In this document: piece by piece, positions 17,217 to 25,037 of the stretch | Numbering within the stretch: the stretch's first letter is position 1 | Layout: every line of letters starts with the position of its first letter | The notes under the pieces: model-generated | Seen by the model: only the letters and a program-made list of their open reading frames with translations | The model's database searches: none | Told to the model about the DNA's origin: nothing | Translations under genes and position numbers: made by a program | Assembly (NCBI GenBank): GCA_963781195.1 | Contig: CAWAEZ010000010.1 | Coordinates: 391,175-455,174, forward strand | Direction of reading: 5' to 3' | Length of the DNA: 64,000 nucleotides | Source: JAJPKK01 sp963781195 | GTDB lineage: Bacteria; Pseudomonadota; Alphaproteobacteria; Rhizobiales; Xanthobacteraceae

Positions 17217-18221
17217 ATGAACGTCGCATTCAAGCCGCGCCTGCGTCCGGCCGATGATGCTTCCGCCGCATTTGCCGACGACGTGATGTCCGGCCTCCTC
17301 GCGGAGCCGAAGCGCATCCCGCCGAAATATTTCTACGACGAGCGCGGGTCGCAGCTGTTCGAAGAGATCACCCGGGCCCCCGAATACTATCCGACCCGCA
17401 CCGAGGTCGCCATTCTCGAGGCCAACGCCGCGGACATCGCCCGCTTCATTCCCGCCGATGCGGCGCTGGTCGAGTTCGGGGCCGGGTCGTCCGCCAAGGC
17501 GCGCATCCTGCTGCGCGCGGCGCGGCAGATCTCGGCCTATGTGCCGGTCGACATTTCCGCCGAGTTCCTGTCCGCCGAGGCGATGCGGCTGCGCGACGAC
17601 CTGCCCGATCTCGCCGTGCTCCCGGTCGCGGCGGATTTCAGCAAGCCGTTCGAATTGCCTGCCGCGCTCGGCGCCAAGCGCCGGGTCGGCTTTTTCCCCG
17701 GCTCGACCATCGGTAATTTCGAGCCGCATGAGGCGCACGCCTTCCTGCGCCATGCGGGGACGCTGCTCGGGCGCGACGCCGTGCTCATCATCGGAGTCGA
17801 TCTCGTCAAGGATCCGGCCGTCCTGAACGCCGCCTACAACGACGCCGGAGGGGTGACCGCCGCCTTCAACCTCAATCTGCTGGAACGGATCAATCGCGAG
17901 CTCGACGGCTCCTTCGATCTCGCCAACTTCTGCCACCGCGCCTTCTACAACCGCGAGAAGCAGCGGGTCGAGATGCATCTGGTCAGCCGGATCCGCCAGA
18001 AGGTGCGCGTCATGGGCAAGGTCGTCGACTTCCGCCGCGGCGAGACGATCCACACCGAGGACAGCTGCAAGTATTCGGTCGAGCTGTTCCGCAGCCATGC
18101 CCGGAGCGCGGGCTGGACGCCCGCCGCGTTCTGGCTCGATCCCCTCAAGTATTTCTCGGTCCACGCGCTGGTCGCAGCAGCGCCGGTCAAGGCGGTGCGC
18201 GACGGCGGTGCCGCATCTTGA
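17217..18221 (+). CDS. egtD: L-histidine N-alpha-methyltransferase EgtD
   Basis: A 334-residue SAM-dependent methyltransferase that trimethylates histidine to hercynine, the first step of ergothioneine synthesis. It shows the family start PPKYFYDERGSQLFEEI with PEYYPTRTE, the SAM loop LVEFGAGSSAKARILL (about 84-98), PVDISAEFLSAEA, FFPGSTIGNFEPHEA (about 158-172) and the C-terminal GETIHTEDSCKYSVE substrate-side segment. Length is normal. The ATG at 17217 follows TTGGAGTGACCCCGCC. It is co-transcribed with egtB, giving the two steps needed when the sulfur donor and C-S lyase come from elsewhere. Confidence 0.95.
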   Translation: MNVAFKPRLRPADDASAAFADDVMSGLLAEPKRIPPKYFYDERGSQLFEEITRAPEYYPTRTEVAILEANAADIARFIPADAALVEFGAGSSAKARILLRAARQISAYVPVDISAEFLSAEAMRLRDDLPDLAVLPVAADFSKPFELPAALGAKRRVGFFPGSTIGNFEPHEAHAFLRHAGTLLGRDAVLIIGVDLVKDPAVLNAAYNDAGGVTAAFNLNLLERINRELDGSFDLANFCHRAFYNREKQRVEMHLVSRIRQKVRVMGKVVDFRRGETIHTEDSCKYSVELFRSHARSAGWTPAAFWLDPLKYFSVHALVAAAPVKAVRDGGAAS

Positions 18222-18632
18222 GGCGGCGCCATGAGGACGCGGCGGCGCCGGGCCGCTTCCGGCGATGACGAATGGACAGATGCTTTCGTCGCAGGTCATG
18301 GCCGAGCTCGTCCCGGCCATCCCGGTCGTACGGCACAGTGGCCGTCACAGGGCCGGGTCCGCGGGGTACACGATGGTGCCCGACGATCGGGATCGCCGGG
18401 ACACGCCCGGCGATGACGCTGGTTGGTTGGTAACGCCGGTCGGTTGGCGAGGCTGATTGGCGCACGAGGTTGGTTAATCGCGAGCGTGTGGCGGTCCACG
18501 CCGGCATGACGAACCGACGCTCCCCAAGTCCTGGCAGACTTCCATGGCAGGCTTCCATGGCAGGCCGTCCCATGGCATGCTTCTTGCGACCGGCGGGGCC
18601 ACCCGATACGCTCGGAAACGGAGGCGCCTGCC
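18222..18632. other. Gap holding a REP pair and the ABC operon promoter
   Basis: About 410 bases after egtD and before the ABC transporter operon. The first part contains the BIME-like REP pair at 18295-18420. The remainder has a run of short GGTTGGTTGGT / GGTTGGCGAGG repeats near 18420-18475 and CATGGCAGGCTTCCATGGCAG near 18541-18560, but no gene that I can support. Confidence 0.55.
18295..18420. repeat. Inverted pair of REP elements (BIME-like)
   Basis: The left copy is GTCATGGCCGAGCTCGTCCC followed by GGCCATCCCGGTCGTACGGCAC (18295-18336). The right copy (about 18375-18420) is inverted and on the complement reads AGCGTCATCGCCGGGCGTGT then CCCGGCGATCCCGATCGTCGGGCACC. The two face each other across about 40 bases, as in bacterial interspersed mosaic elements. 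Confidence 0.8.
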
Positions 18633-19421
18633 ATGCGATCGCCGGCCAAGCTCGAGATCAATGACCTCAGCATGCGGTTCGACACGCCGTCCGGCACATT
18701 TCACGCGCTGGACCATGTCAGCCTCGCGGTGCGCCAGGGCGCCTTCATCAGCCTCGTGGGCCCGTCCGGCTGCGGTAAGAGCACCATCTTCAACATCGTG
18801 GCCGGGCTTCAGGAGCCGAGCGGAGGCCGCGTCCTCATCGACGGGGTCGATGCGACCGGTACCATCGGCCGGGTCGGCTACATGCTGCAGAAGGACCTGC
18901 TGCTGCCGTGGCGCACGCTGACCGACAACATCATCCTCGGAATGGAGATCCAGGGCGTGCCGTTGCGCGAGGCGCGCGAGCGCGCATTGCCGCTGTTGCG
19001 GCGCTATGGCCTCGGCGGCTTCGAGCACGCCTATCCGCGCGCGCTGTCCGGCGGAATGCGCCAGCGGGCGGCCCTGCTGCGCACCCTCCTGTTCGACGCC
19101 GACGTGATCCTGCTCGACGAGCCGTTCGGCGCACTCGACGCCCAGACCAAGCTGCGCATGCAGGAGTGGCTGCTCGCGCTGTGGAGCGACTTCGGCAAGA
19201 CGGTGGTGTTCGTCACCCATGACGTCGAGGAGGCGATCTTCCTGTCCGACGAGATTCACGTGATGGGAACGCGGCCGGGGCGCCTGATCGAGACGATCGC
19301 GGTGCCGCTGCCGCGCCCGCGGCTGCGGGCCTGCACCACCACCGCCGAGTTCATCGCCCTGAAGGAGCGCTGCCTCGGGCTCCTCCACAGCCAGGCGTCG
19401 GCGTTCGACGACGCCGCCTGA
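18633..19421 (+). CDS. NitT/TauT-family ABC transporter ATPase
   Basis: A 262-residue nucleotide-binding subunit of a nitrate/sulfonate/taurine-type importer. Walker A is GPSGCGKST (about 46-54), the Q-loop lies in GYMLQKDLLLPWRTL, the signature is LSGGMRQRAALLRTLL and Walker B is VILLDEPFGALD. The switch His is in VVFVTHDVEEAIFL. The ATG at 18633 follows GGAGGCGCCTGCC. It heads an operon with permease (27-base gap) and binding protein (30-base gap). These systems import small anions, aromatic acids, thiamine precursors or similar; this one's ligand is unknown. Confidence 0.93.
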   Translation: MRSPAKLEINDLSMRFDTPSGTFHALDHVSLAVRQGAFISLVGPSGCGKSTIFNIVAGLQEPSGGRVLIDGVDATGTIGRVGYMLQKDLLLPWRTLTDNIILGMEIQGVPLREARERALPLLRRYGLGGFEHAYPRALSGGMRQRAALLRTLLFDADVILLDEPFGALDAQTKLRMQEWLLALWSDFGKTVVFVTHDVEEAIFLSDEIHVMGTRPGRLIETIAVPLPRPRLRACTTTAEFIALKERCLGLLHSQASAFDDAA

Positions 19422-19447
19422 GGCTACATGCGCACCGAGCAAACCTC

Positions 19448-20326
19448 ATGAGCATCGAGCAGACCTCGCCCGCCAAAGACCTGCCGTGGAGCGCGACCGA
19501 GGCGGCACCGCAAGCAGCCGTGCGGCCGGTGCCGGCCAAGCGGGTGCGCCGTCTCCCGGTGGAGAAGGACTGGCCGGCCTGGGTCATCGTCGGCGTGCAG
19601 GTCGGGATTCTGGTCGGCGCCGTCGCACTGTGGGAAGTTTCGGCCGACTTGGGATGGGTCGATGCGTTCTTCTGGTCGAAGCCGAGTGCGATCTGGAAGA
19701 CGATGCAGATCTTCTTCACCACCGGCGATGCGTTTACCGACATCGCCTTCACCTTCCGCTCCACGATCTTCGGCTTTCTCATCGGCACCATCGCCGGTTC
19801 GGCGCTGGGCCTGTCGTTCTGGTGGTCGCGCAACTATGCGGCGATCGTGCAGCCCTACATCATCTGCTTCGAGTCGCTCCCCAAGCTGGCGCTGGCGCCG
19901 CTCATCGTGCTGGTGTTCGGCATCGGCCTCGCCTCCAAGGTGGCGATCGCCACGGCGCTGACCCTGGTGGTGTCGACGCTCACCGCCTATGCCGGCGTCA
20001 AGGCGGTGGATCCCGACGGCGAGAAGCTGTTCTATTCGCTCGGCGCGACCCGGGCCCAGGTGTTCCGTAAGCTCGTCGTTCCGTCGTGCCTGCCGTGGAT
20101 CATCTCGGTGCTGCGGGTCAATATCGGCCTGGCGCTGACCGGCGCCGTGGTCGGCGAGTTCATCGCCTCCCAGCACGGGCTGGGGCGCGCCATCCTCTAC
20201 GCCGGCCAGACCTACGACATCGCGCTGGTATGGGTCGCCGTCGCGGTGCTGTCGGCGCTCGCCGTCGTCATGTACCTCACCGTGTCCTGGATCGAGCGCG
20301 TGCTGCGCAAAGGCGTGAAGAGCTGA
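19448..20326 (+). CDS. NitT/TauT-family ABC transporter permease
   Basis: A 292-residue inner-membrane subunit with about six spans after a 50-residue polar N-terminus. The first span is VIVGVQVGILVGAVALWEV. The EAA-type cytoplasmic loop that docks on the ATPase appears as LGATRAQVFRKLVVPSCLPWII (about 198-219), with the expected Gly. The FIASQHGLGRAILYAGQTYD segment is typical of SsuC/TauC permeases. It forms the translocation pore with the ATPase encoded just upstream and receives substrate from the binding protein encoded downstream. Confidence 0.93.
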   Translation: MSIEQTSPAKDLPWSATEAAPQAAVRPVPAKRVRRLPVEKDWPAWVIVGVQVGILVGAVALWEVSADLGWVDAFFWSKPSAIWKTMQIFFTTGDAFTDIAFTFRSTIFGFLIGTIAGSALGLSFWWSRNYAAIVQPYIICFESLPKLALAPLIVLVFGIGLASKVAIATALTLVVSTLTAYAGVKAVDPDGEKLFYSLGATRAQVFRKLVVPSCLPWIISVLRVNIGLALTGAVVGEFIASQHGLGRAILYAGQTYDIALVWVAVAVLSALAVVMYLTVSWIERVLRKGVKS

Positions 20327-20356
20327 GAGCTTAAAGAGCTGAGACTGGAGACCGAC

Positions 20357-21346
20357 ATGAACCGACGCAAATTCCTCGGAACCGCCGCGGCCGCAGGCGC
20401 CGCCGTCACCGGCCGCATCGTCCCGGCTCGCGCCGCCCGCGAAATCCTGGTGGCGGAGCCGGTGCACAGCACCGGCTACCTGCCGCTCTACATCGCCATG
20501 GCCAAGGGCTTCTTCGACGACGTGAAGGTGAACATCGTCACCATCGAGAGCGGCAGCGGTCACACCAATGCGGTGCTGTCCGGCCAGGCCTTCGCGTTCA
20601 TCGGCGGCCCCGAGCACAATGCGTTCGCCAAGGCCAAGGGCGCCGAGCTCCGCTGCGTGGTCAACTGCGTCGACCGCGGCAACAACTATTTCTGCGCCGC
20701 CAAAGGCCAGGAGCCCACCGGGACCGACTGGCCGAGCTTCGTCAAAGGCAAGACCATCGCGGTCGGCCCGTTCGGCGGCACGCCGAACTCGATCGCCCGC
20801 TACCTGCTGGCCAAGTGGAAGCTCGACCCCAAGAAGGACGTCACGCTGATCGAAACCGGCAACTCCGCGACCATCGCCGTGGTGCGCAGCAAGCAGGCCC
20901 AGATCGGCGAGGCCACCGAGCCGTTCGTGACCCAGGGCGTGCGCAACAACGTGTGGGGCGAGCCGTTCTTCAACGTGCCGAAGGAGCTCGGTCCCTATGC
21001 CTACTCGACCCTCAACGTGCGGCTCGAGAGCATCCAGAAGGAGCCGGAAATGGTGCGCAACTTCGTGCGCGGCATGGCCAAGGGCCTCAAGTTCCTCTAC
21101 GCGAACCCAGGCGAATCCGCCGAGATCGCCAAGGCCCAGTTCCCGACCATGCCGCTCGACGACCTCCGCGCGACGCTCGACCGCTCGTTCAAGGACGAGA
21201 TGTGGAGCCGCGACGGCATGGTGAGCCACCAGGCCTGGGAGACCGCGAGCGCCGTGGTGCGCGAGGCGGGGCTGCTCAAGAGCGACATCAAATACGACGA
21301 GATCTTCGACATGAGCTTCGTGGAAGCGGTGCGCCCGACCTTGTAA
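20357..21346 (+). CDS. NitT/TauT-type ABC substrate-binding protein, Tat-like signal
   Basis: A 329-residue periplasmic binding protein of the NMT1/THI5-like class. The N-terminus NRRKFLGTAAAAGAAVTG contains a twin-arginine-like RRKFL motif followed by a weakly hydrophobic stretch and cleavage near ARAA, so export by Tat is likely. Mature features are STGYLPLYIAMAKGFFDD, the GSGHTNAVLSGQAFAFIGG ligand-loop and DVTLIETGNSATIAVVRSKQ. Most solutes of this class are small planar or anionic compounds. The isochorismatase-fold amidase downstream hints that an amide or carbamoyl compound may be imported, but that link is inference. Confidence 0.9.
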   Translation: MNRRKFLGTAAAAGAAVTGRIVPARAAREILVAEPVHSTGYLPLYIAMAKGFFDDVKVNIVTIESGSGHTNAVLSGQAFAFIGGPEHNAFAKAKGAELRCVVNCVDRGNNYFCAAKGQEPTGTDWPSFVKGKTIAVGPFGGTPNSIARYLLAKWKLDPKKDVTLIETGNSATIAVVRSKQAQIGEATEPFVTQGVRNNVWGEPFFNVPKELGPYAYSTLNVRLESIQKEPEMVRNFVRGMAKGLKFLYANPGESAEIAKAQFPTMPLDDLRATLDRSFKDEMWSRDGMVSHQAWETASAVVREAGLLKSDIKYDEIFDMSFVEAVRPTL

Positions 21347-21456
21347 GGTCGATCGCGTCGGCCATTCGGGGGCGGTGCACGGCACCGAACCCGAAATCCA
21401 CGGCCCGCGAACACCGCATGAACACACCACCACGGATTCGACACGCCACACGATTT

Positions 21457-21511
21457 CGAGTCATGAATTCGAGCTCATGAATTCGAGCTGATGAATTCGA
21501 CCGCATGAATG
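21457..21511. repeat. Four-copy 14-bp tandem array (CGAGCTCATGAATT)
   Basis: Units run 21457-21469 (13 bp), 21470-21483, 21484-21497 and 21498-21511, of the form CGAGCTCATGAATT with one or two changes each. Every unit contains an ATGAATT. It lies 80 bases upstream of the amidase start, in the probable leader of that gene, and its AT content is higher than the surroundings. Confidence 0.8.
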
Positions 21512-21589
21512 CAACACCGCGTGACGCCCGCTGTGCGCCCCAATGCCTGCGAGCGGCGCAGCACGACCTTTAGAACTGGGAGCAAGACC

Positions 21590-22372
21590 ATGGACGAGCC
21601 GATCTGGAACAAGTTTCTCACCGAGCGCGACAAGGCGGTGTTCGCCACCTCCGGCTATGGCGCGCGGCAAGGCTTCGGCAAGCGGCCGGCGCTGGTCGTC
21701 ATCGACGTCAATTATGCGTTCTGCGGCGACAAGCCGGAGCCGATCCTCGAGTCCGTCAAGAAGTGGCGCAACTCCTGCGGCGAGGACGCCTGGGTTTCCC
21801 TGCCCTACATCCGCGCCCTGATCGACAGCGCGCGCGGCAAGGGCCTGCCGGTCATCTACACCACCGGCGTGCGCCGCGGCGACCTGTGGGATTCCGGAAG
21901 CTGGGCCTGGAAGAACAACCGCTCCGCCGAGGACTCCGGCAACAAGACCGTCGCCTCCAATTTCGACGGCAACGAGATCATGGCCGAGATCGCGCCCGGC
22001 CCGCGCGACATCGTGATCTACAAGCAGAAGCCGTCGGGCTTCTTCGGCACCAACATGGCGAGCTATCTCACGCTGCTCGGCTGCGACAGCATCATCCTCA
22101 CCGGCACCACGACTTCGGGCTGCGTGCGCGCCACCGTGCTCGATGCCTTCAGCCTCAACTACCGCGTCACGCTCGCCGAGGAAGGCTGTTTCGACCGCTC
22201 GCAGGCGAGCCATGCCATCAACCTGTGCGACATGAACGCGAAGTATGCCGACGTGATCAAGACCGCGGAGGTGCTCGCCTTCTTCAAGACCTTGCCGCTC
22301 GGGCTGTTCGACCTGCCCAAGGGGGTCGCCGGCCCGCAGGCTCACCCGATGCGCCAGGCGGCGAACTTCTAA
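21590..22372 (+). CDS. Isochorismatase-fold amidase (N-carbamoylsarcosine amidase/maleamate amidohydrolase-like)
   Basis: A 260-residue cysteine hydrolase of the isochorismatase superfamily that cleaves C-N bonds of amides or carbamoyl groups. The catalytic triad is visible: Asp39 in ALVVIDVNYAF, Lys147 in YKQKPSGFFGT and Cys178 in GTTTSGCVRATVLDAF, with the cis-peptide TGTTTS before it. The nearest family members by look are N-carbamoylsarcosine amidohydrolase and maleamate amidohydrolase. The ATG at 21590 follows CTGGGAGCAAGACC. It lies after the ABC importer on the same strand with a 240-base gap, so joint transcription is possible but unproved. Confidence 0.88.
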   Translation: MDEPIWNKFLTERDKAVFATSGYGARQGFGKRPALVVIDVNYAFCGDKPEPILESVKKWRNSCGEDAWVSLPYIRALIDSARGKGLPVIYTTGVRRGDLWDSGSWAWKNNRSAEDSGNKTVASNFDGNEIMAEIAPGPRDIVIYKQKPSGFFGTNMASYLTLLGCDSIILTGTTTSGCVRATVLDAFSLNYRVTLAEEGCFDRSQASHAINLCDMNAKYADVIKTAEVLAFFKTLPLGLFDLPKGVAGPQAHPMRQAANF

Positions 22373-22520
22373 GGGCGAACGGCCTGCCGGGCGGCGATCG
22401 CCCGTCAGGCCTTCACAATTGCAAGTTTTCGCGTTGTGTAGCGTGTCGCCTCCGCTCCCTCTCCCGCGCTCGAGGAGAAGGTCGGCAGAAGAGGCTTTCC
22501 GCTCGACAGGGAGGAATTTC

Positions 22521-23369
22521 ATGGCACGACGCTTCGTGTTCCCCGCGATGTCGCACGCCCTGGACCACCGTTTGTCCAGAACGACAGGGAAACTGACGCG
22601 GCCGCCTACGCGATCCGGCTTGCAACTGATTGCGCCCGCGATGCTCGGCCTTGCGTTGGCCGTCGCGCCGATCGCCGCCGCGAAAGCGACCACCCTCGAG
22701 GTCCTGGCGGGGAGCTCGATGACAGACAGCCTGCGCGAGGTCGCTCCGCAATTCGAACGCGCCACCGGCCACAAGCTGATCTTCCATTTCGGCGGCACGC
22801 CGGAGTTGATCCGGCTCGCGACCTCCGGCGCGTCGTTCGATCTCTGCGTCGTTCCGGTCGACGTGATGAAGGACGCCGCGGCGCGGGCAAAGTTCGCCGA
22901 CGGGCCGACGACGGCGATTTCCCGCGTCGGTTACGGCGTCGCATTCAGGAGCGGCGCGCTGAAGCCCGACGTCGGCACGCCCGACTCCATGAAGGCCGCA
23001 TTGTTGCGGGCGCAATCCGTGGCGTTCTATCCGGAGAGCGCCGCCGGCGCCTACGTAATGAAAACGTTCGAACGCCTTGGCATCGGCGAAGCGATGAAAG
23101 CCAAGACGAAGTCGCAGCCGCCGGGTCAGATCGCGGCGGCGGTCGCCAAGGGCGACGCCGAGCTCGGGGTCTTCCTGACCAACCTGCTGATTGCACCGGG
23201 CGTGGAGTTGGCGGGCCCGTTCCCAGCCGAATTGCAGAGCGATCTGGCGATCGTCGGCGCCGTCGCCGCGGACAGCAAGCAGCCGGAGGCCGCGAAAGCC
23301 TTCATCGCCTATCTGAAGACACCGGAGGCTGCCACGGTGTTCAAGGCCAAGGGCGTGAGGCCCGACTGA
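22521..23369 (+). CDS. ModA-like periplasmic binding protein
   Basis: A 282-residue exported binding protein of the molybdate-binding ModA superfamily. The signal peptide is late, with its hydrophobic core around residues 37-55 (LIAPAMLGLALAVAPIAA). The mature chain starts TLEVLAGSSMTDSLREVAPQ, the ModA-type first strand with ligand-contacting serines, followed by FHFGGTPELIRLATSG and the C-terminal AFIAYLKTPEAATVFKAKG. The ATG at 22521 follows AGGGAGGAATTTC, an excellent ribosome-binding site. No modB/modC genes are nearby, so it may bind another anion or organic solute. Such orphan ModA-like proteins are common in Rhizobiales. Confidence 0.85.
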   Translation: MARRFVFPAMSHALDHRLSRTTGKLTRPPTRSGLQLIAPAMLGLALAVAPIAAAKATTLEVLAGSSMTDSLREVAPQFERATGHKLIFHFGGTPELIRLATSGASFDLCVVPVDVMKDAAARAKFADGPTTAISRVGYGVAFRSGALKPDVGTPDSMKAALLRAQSVAFYPESAAGAYVMKTFERLGIGEAMKAKTKSQPPGQIAAAVAKGDAELGVFLTNLLIAPGVELAGPFPAELQSDLAIVGAVAADSKQPEAAKAFIAYLKTPEAATVFKAKGVRPD

Positions 23370-23599
23370 TCAGGTTTGAAACCGTCGGGAACATCACCTT
23401 GGCCAGCACCGAACCTCGTCGTCAGGAGCGGCGATCACCCTATCGCCGCGGCGGCGCCGGCGGTCCACGCGCTCCGCGAATTTCCAATCTTCGTTTGAGC
23501 AACCGCCGCTGGTAACGCGCGCTACTCGGAACGCCCGCCACCCAAACTCGTGGCAGTGCCCCTCACCCCGTTCAAAACAGCCCCTATCGACCACCGCGC

Positions 23600-24832
23600 T
23601 CAGCTCTTCTTGCCCGCCTTGATCTCGTTCCATTTGGCGAGGGCGTGCTCGAATTTGTCGTCGAACAGGAACATCGCATCGAGGATTTCGCGATAGGTCG
23701 CCGACGTTCGCGCGCGGTCCGATTTGCCGTAGGTGAAGACGCTGTTGTTGCGCAGATATCCCATCACTTTCGGGTCGGAAATCCGGTAGTTCGCAAAGTC
23801 ACCGGACCGCAGCGCCGCCTTGGTCGGTGCGGGAATGATCTGGATGAGCTCGAACAGCTTCATCTGGTCGATCGGCTTCGGCAGCGCCTTCGCAATCGCC
23901 GGGATCTGCGGGAACAGCTCCGCATGGGCATTCATCAGGCCGTCGCGCACCGCGGTCCAGTGATTGTAGCGGTGGTCCGCGCTGCCGACCCTTTGCTCCT
24001 CGCGGTCGTCGCGGGCGCTGAGCGCCGGATCGAGCGCCGCCACCGACCGCTTGATCGCCGCCCATTTCCGCTGCCCGGTCTGGTCCTCCGACACGCCCGT
24101 CTGGTAGCTGCCCTTGTAGGTGTTCGAGCGGGCATTCCCCATGTTCTGGTTGCCGTTGGTCTCCGCGAAGAACATGCCGAGGCTGATGCGAGCGGCCAAC
24201 GCGGCGCCGGCGGCATCGAGGCCCTTGGCGCGCGCGATCACCGTCGCGAGGTCGGCGACGTCCTGGAACGGTGTCGCCGAATCCTGCGCGCTCGACGGCG
24301 GCGCCTGCATGACCTTGAACAGCGCCGTGTAGTCGTCGATCAGGGCCTCGTTGTCGGCGTCGAAATAGGCCGGGGGAATGCCGAACTTGTTGGGCCTCCC
24401 GATCTTCGAAGGCAGGATGTCGGTGAGATCCTTGTACGCGCTCATCATGCTGTTGCGGGCGAGATAGACCGCCTGACCCGGCAGGTTCGGCAGCTGGCCC
24501 GAATGGATTTGGCGCCGCCGCTCGCCGATGATCGCCTTGAAGTGGGCGAGCGCGCTGTTATAGGCCTCGAGCGCTTCCGCCTGCTGTGGGGTGAGTGCGC
24601 CCGCCTGGGCCCGCGCGGGGGCGACCCCGAAAATGCCGAACGGCACCGGCGCGACCGCGGCGAGCACGAGCCCCGCAACGAGTGCGGCCGCCTGCGTCGC
24701 CGCAACGGTGCGGCCGCGACCGGATGCCACCCACATGAGAAGCGCGCGCGCGCCGCCCCGCGGCGACATGGTGGCGACGGCAGAACCTGTTATCCGCATG
24801 GCGTTCGAAAAGCCTCCGTTTCTCCGGAACAT
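23600..24832 (-). CDS. Exported protein of unknown function with lysozyme-like segment
   Basis: A 410-residue protein I do not recognise. A long N-terminal region ends in a hydrophobic signal core (TQAAALVAGLVLAAVAPVPF, about 46-66) with probable cleavage at ARAQA (about 77), so it should be periplasmic or secreted. The middle has SLGMFFAETNGNQNMGNARS followed by NTYKGSYQTG (about 218-246): a Glu, then a Ser-x-x-x-x-Gly-x-x-Gln spacing that recalls the catalytic Glu and following loop of lytic transglycosylases and lysozymes. The rest is helical and charged, ending EIKAGKKS. The ATG at 24832 follows AAGGAATCGCC. Glycan hydrolysis is only a suggestion. Confidence 0.75.
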   Translation of the reverse strand: MFRRNGGFSNAMRITGSAVATMSPRGGARALLMWVASGRGRTVAATQAAALVAGLVLAAVAPVPFGIFGVAPARAQAGALTPQQAEALEAYNSALAHFKAIIGERRRQIHSGQLPNLPGQAVYLARNSMMSAYKDLTDILPSKIGRPNKFGIPPAYFDADNEALIDDYTALFKVMQAPPSSAQDSATPFQDVADLATVIARAKGLDAAGAALAARISLGMFFAETNGNQNMGNARSNTYKGSYQTGVSEDQTGQRKWAAIKRSVAALDPALSARDDREEQRVGSADHRYNHWTAVRDGLMNAHAELFPQIPAIAKALPKPIDQMKLFELIQIIPAPTKAALRSGDFANYRISDPKVMGYLRNNSVFTYGKSDRARTSATYREILDAMFLFDDKFEHALAKWNEIKAGKKS

Positions 24833-25037
24833 AGGCGATTCCTTGCGCTCCGTCCGCCGGACCCTCCCGGCGGACGGCGGCCGAAAGCGGGGCGGGCGGC
24901 ATGACTTGCCTGAGAAATCGGGCAATGGCTCGGCAACGCAACGCGGGTAAAGTGGCTGGCCTAACGGCCGATGGCGTTTTGTGCGGCGCAACCTATAATG
25001 CGCTTTGCCGGTTCACCTTCTCAGCGGTCGAGCGTGC

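Noticed and set aside
15834..18320. An 828-codon minus-strand frame opposite egtB-egtD
   Set aside because: Shadow frame; egtB and egtD on the + strand have full active sites.
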